Assembly (NCBI RefSeq): GCF_905147365.1
Contig: NC_056420.1
Location: forward strand, 13,650,001-13,714,000
Source: Aricia agestis
Lineage: Eukaryota > Arthropoda > Insecta > Lepidoptera > Lycaenidae
DNA length: 64,000 bases
Direction: 5' to 3'
The notes beneath the pieces were generated by a model. It was not told where the DNA came from, did no database searches, and worked only from the letters and a program-made list of their open reading frames with translations. Positions 1 through 10,719 of the stretch are shown here, piece by piece (position 1 is the stretch's first letter; every line of letters starts with the position of its first letter). The position numbers and the translations under genes were made by a program.

Positions 1-770
1 AAATTCCTAGGTATCTAACATCGTTTGACTGTGGTATTTTTATCCGATTAAGTTCTACTTCTGGACATGTTTCGTGTCTTAATGTGAAAGTTACATGGAC
101 AGATTTATTCTCGTTGGCTTTTATCCTCCAATATTTTAACCACTATGATATTTCGTTTAAGGTTCTTTGCAATTTTGCCGATGCTCCATGGGCTGTTTGG
201 TCTACTGCGAGGATTGCTGTGTCATCTGCGTATGTATATGTCAGAGCTTCATCAGTACTTGGAAGGTCTAATGTGTTTAGAAGGTAGAGATAAGGGCCCA
301 ATATACTGCCTTGCGGTACTCCTGCTTCGATTTCATGGAGACATGTGACACTATCTCCGTACTCAACATAGAAATATCTATTGCTGAGGTATGCGTTTAT
401 AAAGAGGTAGAAGTTTAAGGGTGGCTTTTTACGAACTTTATACAACAGTCCAAGATGCCATAATCGATCAAAGGCCTGTGATATGTCCAGAAAAATAGTA
501 AGATTTGCTTTCAAAAGCTTTTTGAATTTCTTCTACCAGTCTGTGTACCTGCTCCACGGTCCCATGCGCTTGGCGAAATCCGAATTGGTGATCGGGTAAC
601 AGTTTACTCGCTCTGATTTCTGGCATCATGCGTTTCAGGAAGAGAATTTCTAAGACCTTGGAGGGCACTGGCAGAAGACTTATAGGCCGGTGAGATTTTT
701 CATCCTATGGATCTTTTTCGGGTTTGGGGATTAATATTATAATCTCTACTTTACATTGCGGGGGGACAAT
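1..770 (-). pseudogene. Jockey-like non-LTR reverse transcriptase remnant
   Basis: Read on the minus strand, the segment encodes consecutive blocks of a non-LTR reverse transcriptase. Near 670-760 there is a block reading like VEIIILIPKPEKDP followed by RPISLLPV. Near 560-660 comes SKVLEILFLKRM and DHQFGFRQAHGT. At 143-514 are FLDISQAFDRLWH, the motif GVPQGSILGP and the catalytic block TYADDTAI. The frame changes between 470 and 520, and part of the palm between the first and second blocks is shortened, so the copy cannot encode a working enzyme. The 3' end lies beyond the left edge. The endonuclease part is missing. The motif set fits the Jockey/CR1 side of the non-LTR tree; I cannot fix the clade. 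Confidence 0.85.
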
Positions 771-954
771 TTTTTTTTAAATACACGCGGATTTGTGTGA
801 GATATTTGATTCTACTTTCTGCTAGCTCTTTTAGTATTTTTGGTAAAATGTTTACGCCAATTTTCATGCTGGGGAAGATTGTTAAAGTGGTTCCCTTAAA
901 CGAGGATATGCCATTGGTGACTTTTTTGTGGTGAACGCGCTGACTTGTGTTTTG

Positions 955-1195
955 GTGCGTTTAAATTAGACTGAGTTACGTCTACCCCATTCCACCCCGA
1001 GAAATATGCGAGAAGTCACATTATCTGTACTATCATCTGCATAGAAATGAATGCCGTTGGTCTGTAACATGTCATTGATATGCTGTATGAATAGGGTAGG
1101 CGATAGCACACAGCCCTGAGGGATACCAGCGTCAATAGATAGAGTATGCGAGCATTCACCATCAACTACGACTGCTAAGAAACTTGTGACCCTCT
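955..1195 (-). pseudogene. Second, unrelated non-LTR reverse transcriptase fragment
   Basis: On the minus strand the stretch translates as a short RT palm: FLAVVVDGECSHTLSID, then AGIPQGCVLSPTLFIQ, HINDMLQTNGIHFYADDSTD and a degraded tail. The spellings IPQGCVLSPTLF and FYADDST differ from the GVPQGSILGP and YADDTAI of the neighbouring remnant, so this is a different LINE family. Only about 75 residues survive and no flanking domain is readable. It is a dead fragment. Confidence 0.8.
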
Positions 1196-1728
1196 TGCAT
1201 TATTTCTTGGATGTATGGAATCTTGGATAATAGTGAAATTGTATATATCCAAACTGACAGCTAATACCCATAGTTTCAATCGCCTGAGCCAACAATGAGT
1301 TAGGTACGCCAAGAGAGCCGAGCCGAGCCTTAGTAATCCCTGAGCGTCCAAGTGTCGAAGGGGCTGGCTATTGATGATGGACTCCATCATCATCGAGAAG
1401 GTTATAGCGATTGATCTGCTGTTGGAAGAATTGGAACGGTCACATTTTTTAAGTATCGGGTTCTCAAAAAGCTGTCTTTCAAGAAGCCGAAACTATGTGA
1501 GTAGGATAGTTGAGCCAAAAAAGACGCGTAAAGACCGGAGCCAACTCTGGAGCACTCACTGGAGCTACTTGCACTGAGCGCTGATAAAACCGAATATCCG
1601 ACATGACGCTCATACTTCGTTACCATAAGCAACCATACCGGTTGGCGGTTTCCGCCCTCATCATAAAGGGTCGAGTTGGACGACATGAGGACATGTCATA
1701 AGATCGGCATTCTCTTTTGCGTTTTGAA

Positions 1729-1806
1729 GGAAACACAGTGCAAGCGCTGTTTCAAGCCGGTTTTTTCGGAGTCGACCCATTCGTACCGAAGAATCGCTCT
1801 CCCACG
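1729..1806 (-). repeat. SINE-A, degraded 5' fragment
   Basis: An approximately 80-bp diverged match to the 5' half of the SINE-A family (best copies at 27027, 46318 and 59844). It keeps the CAAGCGCTG core and the CTCTCCCACG end. The purine-rich middle and the poly(A) end are lost. It is one of the oldest-looking copies here. Confidence 0.7.
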
Positions 1807-1809
1807 GTT

Positions 1810-2740
1810 AAAACGGAAATTTTTTCTTTTAAGTAACGCACAGGCCAAGAACTTTTTATATTTGATCATTAGTTGCGTTTATACAAAAACAGTACTCATT
1901 TACATACTCGTAATACATTAATTTGCATGTACATAATATACAGGTGTCAAGACTGTAAAGGTGCCTCTTCACAATTGACCATACTGGCCCACTACTAGCC
2001 ATCGCCATTGTGTAAACGGAGTAATGGTGTATGATGGCGGACGATTTTCAGGCGTGGCGGGCAATAGCGTGGCCTGCAGTGGGTCATCGTGACATTGTGT
2101 ACTGGTTATATAAGAGACAAGATTTTGCACACGTGTTCCTCTAATAAAGTAGGCATCCACTATAATTGTATTTCACAAAATTCTTACCTCAAAGAGGTTT
2201 TATACCTTGAGGTTGTAATAGTATGGCTCAAGGTTAGTTAGTGGAACCTTATAATTTCTTAGACACAATTACACAACAATATTTCGTATTAAGTGCCTAC
2301 AATTACTAACAAATATTGAATTACGAGAACCTATGTATTTTAGAATTTTTCTAAGTTTAGCCTAAAGGAGGGATGAATGTTTTGAAATTTCGCACGCGTG
2401 TTTCCCTTAACGATGAAGGCGTCCACTAAGACGATTTACTCAATTCCCAAAACTTTATCACCATTAAAAGGCAGTACTTTAAAGAATATTAATATCACAC
2501 ATACAAAAAAAAATTTAGGAAAAAAGTTCAAAAACACAGCGTTACTCTTTGACATGCGGCCGGAATTCATGAAAAACATGGTTTTGTATTGCAAACATAC
2601 ATTAGTTTAAGACTTAAAGGGGCTTATTCGAACAGTTACGGGCTAGTGACCAAATTTGCATTATTTAATGGAGGTTTTACTAAGGATTTACTAAAAAAAA
2701 ATATGTGAAAACGTACCCTGAATTATAAATACCCACCATT
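1810..2740. other. Unassigned AT-rich sequence
   Basis: No gene, RNA gene or repeat family that I recognise. Short open frames here have no recognisable motifs and are treated as chance. Confidence 0.4.
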
Positions 2741-2764
2741 TTTGGGTATTTACCCAATCTACCC

Positions 2765-2808
2765 GGTAAATACCCAATCTACCCAGGTGGGTAGATTGGG
2801 TATTTACC
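2765..2808. repeat. Near-loopless hairpin of a GGTAAATACCCA-type sequence
   Basis: A 21-bp perfect inverted repeat (2765-2785 and 2788-2808) with a 2-nt loop. The arms contain TACCCAATCTACCCA, and further partial copies of the same motif lie just upstream (2735-2760). It looks like a small local inverted duplication or the core of a palindromic MITE. Confidence 0.7.
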
Positions 2809-3316
2809 CATCGCCCATCTCTACCTAAGGTACACTTTTTTGACAAGTATTGTGGAGCATGTTTTTTGACGGAGTTACTTTTCCTTAGTTTTTATTATTC
2901 GTAGGGTACAGGTCAATTTACAAAAACAATACAGAATCTAAAATTAGAGAGTTTACAGTGTAATAAAATATAGAATCTAAAATAAGGGGCTTCATAGAGT
3001 AATAATATCATAGTGAATATAAGTTTATAACCCTCTATTATATGAGTGACGGGCGAAGGCATTGCTCTCAAAACTTTGACATTGTATTTACGAGTACATC
3101 AGGCGCCCTCTGTATAAATTGAGTTTATATTATTCAAGTCGACTAGATTATTCAGAAGTTAATAGGACTCTCAATTCGATATTATTCTGTCACTCGAAAT
3201 AACTAAAAATACAAAATGAAATCAGTAAAGTTTCTTGTATAGGTCTGTAGAGACAACAAAATAAGTTTTAAAATTATAACTTTTCGACGTTCTATTAGAT
3301 TATGATCAAGTAAGCC

Positions 3317-3360
3317 TAATATATAATACCTATCGTCTAGACGATAGGTATTATATATTA
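3317..3360. repeat. 44-bp perfect palindrome with no loop
   Basis: Positions 3317-3338 and 3339-3360 are exact reverse complements with no spacer; the centre reads CGTCTAGACG. It lies directly left of repeat D copy 1 and may be part of that element's terminus. Confidence 0.9.
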
Positions 3361-3369
3361 TATAGGATA

Positions 3370-3515
3370 TAGACGGTATTGTACAATATCACACTTCAAT
3401 TTTATTGAACAGTTTTTGACAATTAGATTGAAGGCGCGCGATGTTCAATATCAACCCTAGTCGATCAATAATATCACGCAATACGTGATATAGGGACCCC
3501 GCTAAGACCGATTAG
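3370..3515 (+). repeat. Repeat D, copy 1
   Basis: This stretch matches 49445-49615: both share an ATTTTATT...AACAG start, a GCGATGTTCAAT block, a GTCAATAATAT-like block and ACGTGATAT, ending in CCCGCTAAG. There is no coding potential. It is probably a short non-autonomous DNA element with palindromic ends. Confidence 0.7.
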
Positions 3516-3539
3516 TGAGGCATTCATGCTAATTAACAG

Positions 3540-3873
3540 TTTTTTTTTAATGAAATAAGGGGGCAAACTAGCAAACGGGTCACCTGATGGAAAGCAACTT
3601 CCGTCGCCCATGGACACTCGCAGCATCAGAAGAGCTGCAGGTGCGTTGCCGGCCTTTTAAGAGGGAATCGGGTAATAGGGGAGGGTAGGGATGGGACGGG
3701 AAGGGAATAGGGGAGGGTAGGGAAGGGAAAAGGGTAGGGGATTGGGCCTCCGGTATACTCGCTCACTCGGCGAAACACAGCGCAAGCGCTATTTCACGCC
3801 GGTTTTCTGTGAGAACGTGGTATTTCTCCGGTCGAGCTGGCCCATTCGTGCCGAAGCATGGTTCTCCCACGTA
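3540..3873 (-). mobile_element. SINE-A, near full-length copy
   Basis: Minus-strand copy of the commonest repeat in this window. In transcript sense the family starts TACGTGGGAGAGCCATG, has a possible pol III B box (GGCTCGACC), the palindromic core CAGCGC..GCGCTG, a C-rich tract of CCCTTCCC/CCCTACCC units, a conserved 3' module ending GCCCCCTTATTTCAT, and a poly(A) tail. Here the poly(T) is on the left and CCACGTA on the right. The shape suggests a SINE-like retroposon; the pol III head is inferred. Confidence 0.85.
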
Positions 3874-3984
3874 TAAATAATGTCGATTTCATTATCGTAA
3901 TCTTAGAGGAAGGAATTTTGCTATGTTTTTTTCGCTCTTTTCATAATACAATATGTTATTACTTATTATAGTTTATTATATTCA

Positions 3985-4117
3985 GGGCCTGTTTCACCAC
4001 TTCCTGATAAGGCTATCCACCAATTAACTTGACAGATCAAGTATGGAGAATCTGTCAAAAAAGTTGTGAATAGCCTTAGGCATTAGGCACTTTATCAGAA
4101 AGTGGTGAAACAGGCCC
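3985..4117. mobile_element. Palindromic MITE with GGGCCTG termini
   Basis: A 133-bp element whose ends are inverted repeats of about 26 bp, beginning GGGCCTGTTTCACCACTT. It is flanked on both sides by TCA, a possible 3-bp target duplication as made by PIF/Harbinger-type transposases. There is no coding sequence. Confidence 0.8.
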
Positions 4118-4179
4118 TCAGTATAATAACCCAGTTTTAATATCTCTAATATCTATATTTTTATAAATATCTATAGTCT

Positions 4180-4378
4180 GTCAAGAAAGTCATGACAGGC
4201 GGGAAATTTTTTAAATGAAATAAAAAATAAGAGAACTTTATTAATTCGAGAAAAAAATATGCAACGTGACAATATTGAAAACGAATAAGCGTTCTCTGTG
4301 AAAATACAAAGAAAAAAATACACCTTTTAAGCGTGATTACGTTTAGAAAATTTTCCCGCCTGTCATGACTTTCTTGAC
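4180..4378. mobile_element. MITE with GTCAAGAAAGTCATG termini
   Basis: A 199-bp element bounded by inverted repeats of about 27 bp; the left arm starts GTCAAGAAAGTCATGACA. The interior is AT-rich and non-coding. It lies about 60 bp from the preceding MITE. The superfamily is uncertain. Confidence 0.8.
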
Positions 4379-6150
4379 GCACTAATTTTATTTATAGCTC
4401 TAAAGACATTGATTTTAGGGATATTATAATCTAGGCTACAATTATTTACGACTCCTTACAACAGGGGAATGGACCTTTCTGAAATTTGGGTTGACGTAAG
4501 CGAGGATTCAATTGGGCGACAAACGGGTGGTTAAACAACTATTTATTAGTACTAGAGATCGCCCAATGGTCGAAATTCGACCTTAGTTTCAACGACATTT
4601 AGGACTACTACCTATATTTTGTAAAAAAATATTGACTATCATATTTTTTCAACTCTCGTCTCTGGGACTCAGCCGATCTCATACTGGCCGTGTTAACATT
4701 GTCTCATACTCGTAGTATCTAAGATTCAATAAAAAAAACTATAATCCATTTTCAATTTGTCACCTTGTTGTCAACAGACTTCAACCATAAATAAAAGAGT
4801 ATAATTCGTATGTATAGGCTTGTCAATCAAAAATCTGTCATTAAAAAAATGTATGATTAAAGCATAATTTTTCAATGGACGGATCAATAGTGTACTTTCG
4901 GAGCCGTTGTCCCCAGAGGCAATAAAATTATATAGTTAATTGGAATTTGGATCTGTCCCTTGTGTAGGGAACACTGTATTCACCTATGAGGCTGACATTA
5001 TCACTGAGTGTTAAAAGCCTCTGTAAAATAAAAAGATTAATAAAAAAACATGATTTCGAAATAATATTAGCTCGATGCACTCCTTCACCATATAAACTAT
5101 AACTGTGCAAAATTTTATTCACCTACGTTTAGCCATTTTTCGTCAAAAGGGATACAAAGTTTTTGGCTCACGTATTAATATTATATATAGATTCAGTCTC
5201 ACCTAATTATGAAAATTACCGCTTGATATAAAATCAAACGACGTAAATGTGGCCCCAGCATAACGTGGCTCCATGAAAATATCACAAAAACTAAAAAGCG
5301 TAAGCTTCTCAGACAAAAAGAGACAAAAACCGAAAGTTGGGTGATAATATATCAAACGCAGGGTTGCGTCGGACGGCAACTGTGTTTAAACTTTTGTCTG
5401 AAATGCGTCTAAACGAGTAATGTTCACCTCCGTACTTTTTACTCGTGTTTTGATTTATGAGTTTTGCGAGAAGTTTCCGAGCACCGACGTATGCTAGTTA
5501 CCTACCTGCAAAGAAGTTTAATAAGCTGATTTATACTGCACTTTAAGCATAATTCGACACAGTTTTATAATCATTGTCAATAATGATAATAACTCATATT
5601 ATATGTACGTGATTATGTATTTTCTAAGGTTTTTTTACGCAGGAAGATTTTATGATTATTTTCTTTTGTGGAATCGTGGGAAACGGTAGCTGTTACAATA
5701 TTTTAATCTTACTATCATTGTACTCGTATCGCTAGATGTAATTAAAATCTTTGTTGGCAGAGATGATAGCCAACAGTAGGGGGACAACGAAAAAGGTCGA
5801 TTGAAGAAACTTGTCCAGCTTTTATGATCGTCAAAAAAGATGAGGAAATTTGTAAAGTGCAGATTGACAGTCAAAATACTCTGCCTTCATCAGTCGATTT
5901 AAATTTGTGATGATTTTTTTTAAATACGAGTCAATTTCACCCGTAAGCTAATTATTATCAATTGGAATCCCATGACAACGGTATCGCAAATGAATTTACG
6001 GCTGTTTACAACCGCGGGATAAAGGGAATAAATCGGTGGATATTTGTTACCTTATTACAGCTTTGGGGCTATTACGTAGCGTGTAAATATATTAAACCAG
6101 TTTGTAAATAATAGCTTAGTTTTATTCCCTCTTTTGTTTACACTTAGATT
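4379..6150. other. Unassigned AT-rich sequence
   Basis: No gene or repeat family recognised. Scattered short frames are not supported by any motif. Confidence 0.4.
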
Positions 6151-7630
6151 TAAGATTTCATATTAGTAATTCCTATTGGAAAATGTTTATCTTGTGTCTC
6201 ATTTTTATAATATTGCTGTCCCTTTCGCACGGGAATGTAGTGTGTTTCACACAATTGTTATTGCTGTCTCTTTCTTGCATAGTTGCACTCGAACTATTGT
6301 TGTCTCTTTTTTACATGGCTTTGTTTTACACATTTTATTGTTTATTTATCTTATAAGAATGTTTGTTTACCATTGTATTAGCTTATAAGAATCCCATTTG
6401 ATGTCATATTATGTGTAAAATGTTATATTTCAATAAACGGACTGCATTCGTTCGACAACAACCGATAGAACCCCACGGGCTCTAACGGTACAAATTTCAT
6501 ATATAAACACGCACTTTCTCGGTGCATACACATTCACTTCCGACAAGCCAAGCAGATGCATGCGTAAGCCCTGCTCCACCACACTCCGCTCCAAGCAGTA
6601 CCAAGTTCACTCCTGTGTTTCCTTCTCGTCTCCTGCACCTCCTTCTCCAGGAATCTTCCATCCGGCATCCTTCACCCTTCAAGATACAGTCCACTGCTCT
6701 GCCACCCGGCGACCACGGCCCCGCCGAGTTTGTCGTGTCGCCAACACAGTTATTTTGCTGGTTTCTAACGTTAGTGTTTCTGCGAGTTTCTTACACCGGT
6801 TCTTCTGCGAGTTTCTTACGCCGATTCTTCTATAAGTTTCTTTCGACGGTTGTTCACATGATTCAAAGGAATGAGAAAGATGATCGGATTGGTATATAAA
6901 AATCAGTAATGCAACTGCTCTCTCGCAGGTCGTGTCAACTTGTGAGAGTATTGTAAGAGTAGATGCAGAGAGTTTCAGTAGCGACTTAAACCTTCCAAGT
7001 TCCAACTCTCACTTGATCCCTTGACACTTACAGCGCGTACAAAGTGTTGCCGATTGCAAAGTGGGCGCTTAGCTTCAGGACCCTTATTCACAATGCAAAA
7101 TTCAACTCAGATTTTAAAACTTCACCGTGCGACACCCAAGGAAAGCTCGCCTCTCTAAGCACTGACCAATGATCGCAGACCACAGCCACACCACAGAGTT
7201 TCCATACGAACATCCACGGCGGTCGCCGGCAGTCGTTGGATTTTTTATCGTCATTTTTTTTTACACTTGTCGACGGCAGCCAACGGCTAGCGTCGACTGC
7301 CGTCTACTAGTGCCGTTCGTCTGTAAGAAGCCTTACGCCACGTAATAGCCCCCTCCATATTTGGAGTTATGAGGGGTGTACTGTTGTTTCTATTGCCTAT
7401 GTAATGAATATTTACTCCCAACCCCGTATTGGTTTGGCCGTTAATAATCGTAATGCGCCATAAATATGCCTAATTGGGATATTGTTAACTAAGAATTAGG
7501 GGCTCATTTTGCTGTAAACCTTTGCCCCTGCTAATCTGTGTAGATTCGTTTAATTACTATTAGATTAATCTTTGCTGTTTTAACTATTTTCCTGTGAGTC
7601 TCGTTAAAGGTTGAAATAGTTATGTACCTT
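6150..7630. other. Unassigned region with imperfect direct repeats
   Basis: Holds three diverged copies of an ATTGCTGTCTCTTTC-like motif (near 6205, 6260 and 6297), a TATATAAA motif near 6500, and at 6776-6845 direct repeats of a 25-bp unit containing GCGAGTTTCTTAC. The 6500-6750 part is more GC-rich than its surroundings. It could be the leader or LTR of a dead retroelement, but I see no protein motif and no matching second end. Confidence 0.3.
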
Positions 7631-7639
7631 CAGAGAAGG

Positions 7640-7840
7640 AATTGGAAGTTGGATATCTCCTACTCCCCCTACTTTTCTTCTGATTGATTTCGTTCCGGGT
7701 CCCAAGACAGATTTAGCTTGTGGCTCCCTCCCTGAGATCATATCAAAGGGTTTTCGTAGTTGGTTACCCACTGTTGATCCTGGCGACCCATGAGTTGCAG
7801 TGGTGGGAATGTGTGGTGGGCCATTTGCCCGTTATAAAAT
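7640..7840 (+). repeat. Repeat Q, copy 1
   Basis: Closely similar to 51185-51395: shared blocks include TTGGATATCTCC, CAAGACAGATTTAGCTTG, GAGATCATATCAAAGGG and GGGAATGTGTGGTGGG. Neither copy has a convincing reading frame. It is probably a fragment of a longer element. Confidence 0.75.
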
Positions 7841-7841
7841 A

Positions 7842-8685
7842 CCATCAGAGAAATTTATACTTGGGCAAATGACGGGCCTTTATTAACATTATCTGGTCGG
7901 GACTCGGGCTACATCAAGTCAATGCCATAATATTATGATTCGTCGATCTTGATAGCTCAACCAAATTAAGTACGTTTGTCATCTGCATACGAAATGAATG
8001 ACTCCGATAATACATTGTAGTAGACTTATTAATTTCATGTCAAACCGTTATAATCATTACAACCATACAAGGATGTTTGGTGCGTGGCCGAAATGAGAGC
8101 TAAACTGCAAAGCCGCCATCTTAAAATTTCAGATAACTTCTACACACATGCCCTTCTATCAATGTCATTCCAGAATTGCATATTGGGTATTATAAATATT
8201 ATCGCTAGAGTCAATTTGAATTACACTATATGCACGTCCTTGCATCTTTTGACAATGTCAACCGAATGGCACCAAATTCTTGTAGGTTTGTTTGGTTTAG
8301 CTTGCATAAACATACTTTTCAGTTATTTACAATTTTCGTATATTATCTATACCTGTAATAAAATCGTAGGAAAGTCAATTCTGTACATTGAATATTTTTG
8401 AAAAATAATACTTTGGACGTGATCTACTATGCTTAAACGGATGAAGTCGCGGGCAACAACTAGTATAATCTAAAAATATTACTCCTGTAGTTCTGTATTC
8501 ACCACATGTTTAGTTTACAGCTTGCATAAACACACTCTTCAATTTTAGCACTTTTTATTCAGAAAATGCTGAACAAAAATATATCAAAATTTCAAAACGT
8601 CTTCATAATCACTGGCTTCAGAGAAGTACATCGTAAATACACAGGTTCGGTACAGTCGACTACAGAATATCTACTAACCCCCTTA
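7842..8685. other. Unassigned sequence; Helitron-like end near 8440
   Basis: No gene recognised. A hydrophobic open frame at 8084-8401 has no recognisable domain and is not called. At about 8441-8466 the sequence GTCGCGGGCAACAACTAG resembles the CTAG-terminal end of the Helitron-like repeats at 33713 and 35735. Confidence 0.4.
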
Positions 8686-8815
8686 CTAATAAACGTTGTA
8701 TAAGCTTTGAATAGTTATACAGTGTTTTGTTCCTGTCACACAAGTGACATTTTTAATTGGATTGAAGAAGAGAAAACACTGTATAACTATTCAAAGCTTG
8801 TACAGCGTTTATTAG
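8686..8815. mobile_element. Palindromic MITE with CTAATAAACG termini
   Basis: A 130-bp foldback. The arms at 8686-8727 and 8773-8815 are inverted repeats of about 41 bp with three or so mismatches, containing GCTTTGAATAGTTATACA. The interior is a short unique loop. No open frame. Confidence 0.85.
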
Positions 8816-8968
8816 AATTTAGCATCGTAATAATTTTACAACAAAAATAATTAAAATTCGAAGACATCAGTGGTTGAAGTGGGTAAGTTATAGTTTGAAA
8901 ACTGTAGTTTTAATGTGTAGCTAGACATATTAGTGGCCTATCGGATGTAGTAACCTGTAACATGTAAC

Positions 8969-9044
8969 CCGTCGGCCGGATTCGAACCCGCGACCCTCAG
9001 ATTGAGCTACTAACAGCCCACCAACTGAGCCACAGAGGTCGTCA
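8969..9044 (-). mobile_element. SINE-E, tRNA-like head only
   Basis: In transcript sense (minus strand) it contains a clear pol III A box (TGGCTCAGTTGG) and B box (GGTTCGAATCC) and starts GACGACCTCTG. The same head begins the longer copies at 21118, 50063 and 54229. Here the body and tail are missing. It is a tRNA-derived SINE and not a tRNA gene: the segment between the boxes is too long and I could not fold a cloverleaf. Confidence 0.8.
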
Positions 9045-9852
9045 AAGCTACAAGCTTTGTAAGTATTGTGAAGTAGGTAAGTTACACACTTTGTTCAAAT
9101 TATAAGAGAAAACATTTGTAATTGATCTTATATTGTAAAATGTAAGTTCACCCACTTTGTCCACTCATGACTTCAATTATGATAATAATAATTTATGATA
9201 GATCGCTGGCCCCGGGCAATATAGCGGTAAACGCCTGTTACGCCCTTTTTAGTGTTATTTGATTTTTAGCTTCTATGAGTATTTTTTTTTAAATAACATT
9301 TTGGGTATAATAAAATATGACAACAGCTTTATTGAATAGAAAATTCTGTTACGACTAAAACTGCATTCTTGCATTACTCTATAAAACATCACTAAAAAAA
9401 CCGGTGAACATACAATACAGCTAAGCTTTCGTTGTAAGATTCCCCAGAAGAAGGGAGTAATCGGCTGGTACGCTCGAAATCTAAAGCGAAAAATATGGCT
9501 AATACTTAAAAATAACTAGATGACGCCCGCAACTCCGTTGCGCCAAAACTCGTTTATCGCGGCGGCACCGTACATTTTTCCGGGATAAAAAGTATCCTAA
9601 GTAGGGGTGGGCCGAAATTCGTTTTACATTCGGTTTAACCGAACTTCGGCGGCTTGAAACGAACTTCGTCATTTGGCTGAATTTGGATTAAAATGCCGAA
9701 CATTCGGCACTAAATATACTTGCACTATCTTGATAGAAATTAATGAAAAAACATATTATCTGTAGTGACAGTGAAATAAAATAAATCTAATACAAGAACT
9801 ATACTCATTCCTAGTCATTTACTTATTTGAATTAGAAAAAAGTAATCATATT

Positions 9853-10110
9853 TACGTGGAAGAGCCATGCTTCGGCACGAATGGGCCGGCTCAACCGGAG
9901 AAATACCACGTCCTCACAGAAAACCGGCGTGAAACAGCGCTTCCGCTGTGTTTCGCCGAGTGAGTGAGTTTACCGGAGGTCCAATCCCCTACCCTTTTCC
10001 TTTCCCTACCCTCCCCTATTTCCTTCCGTACCCTCCCCTATTCCTTTCCGTACCCTCCCCTATTACCCCTTAACAGGCCGGCAACGCACATGCAGCTCTT
10101 CTGATGCTGA
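9853..10110 (+). mobile_element. SINE-A, 3'-truncated copy
   Basis: Starts TACGTGGAAGAGCCATG and runs through the core palindrome and pyrimidine tract, then breaks off at CTTCTGATGCTGA where repeat B begins. The poly(A) end is missing, so repeat B either inserted here or replaced the end by deletion. Confidence 0.8.
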
Positions 10111-10357
10111 ATTATTTTTTTAAACAATCTGGAAAAAATCGAATTTTCGTCATAGCTCAGGCGAAGAAAGAGACAGCGATACGATTCGACGTTTAAAAAT
10201 AGAACCGTCTCTTTTATGTAAAAGGTTTTTCGTATCTTTTGTTTCACTTATCTGTCAAATTTGTCAATGTTTGCAATTTTGAATTTGAAAATTGTTCGGA
10301 AGAGATTTCAGCCGGAAATAGTATGGACGTAACATATCTGTATAAGTAGAATATCAT
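10111..10357 (+). repeat. Repeat B, copy 1
   Basis: About 245 bp, nearly identical to 44996-45236. It starts AACAATCTGGAAAAAATCG and ends near GTATAAGTAGAATATC. There is a small indel (AAAAGGTTT) after CTCTTTTATGT. No reading frame is conserved. Copy 2 lies next to a THAP-like fragment, so it may be part of a P-type or THAP-bearing transposon. Confidence 0.8.
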
Positions 10358-10719
10358 TGCTTTACACTTAAAGACTAGCTGGCAAACGGCTCCGCGGGGA
10401 AGCACAGAGTGCGGGCGTTGCACATCTAGCAATATTTGCAGCAAGTGCGCTGTGCGTAAACAAGTAACAACACGAAAAGGCGCGGCGAAATTGAACCGAA
10501 GTTCAGCCGAATTTTTCATTTTTACCGAATATTCGGCCGAAGTTCGTATTCGGTTCAAACCACATTCGGCCCATTACTAATCCTATGTCCTTTCCCGGGA
10601 CTCAAAGTATCTCCATGCCAAATTTCAGCAAAATCGGTCCAGCAGTTTGGGCGCGAAGAGGTAACAGACAGACAGACAGACAGACAGACACACTTTCATA
10701 TTTATAATATTAGTATGGA

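Larger units (their letters stand above)
9600..10580. mobile_element. hAT-like non-autonomous element inside H1
   Basis: It interrupts H1 exactly within TATCCTATGTCC: TCCTA occurs on both sides (9595-9599 and 10581-10585), and the flanking octamers match at 6 of 8 positions, consistent with a decayed 8-bp target duplication. The ends are imperfect inverted repeats sharing TGGGCCGAA and rich in CCGAA/TTCGG. The interior holds a SINE-A copy and repeat B. No transposase frame is visible. Confidence 0.65.
9516..10719 (-). mobile_element. Helitron-like element H1, split by a nested insertion
   Basis: Non-autonomous Helitron-like family. In transcript sense it starts TCCATACTAATATTATAAA, runs through a GTCTGTCTGT tract, and ends CGGGCGTCATCTAG before a T. 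Here the CTAG end is at 9516 and the TC end at 10719 with an A outside, as expected for insertion between A and T. The body is interrupted at 9600-10580. It encodes no Rep/helicase. A compact intact copy is at 46975-47180. Confidence 0.8.
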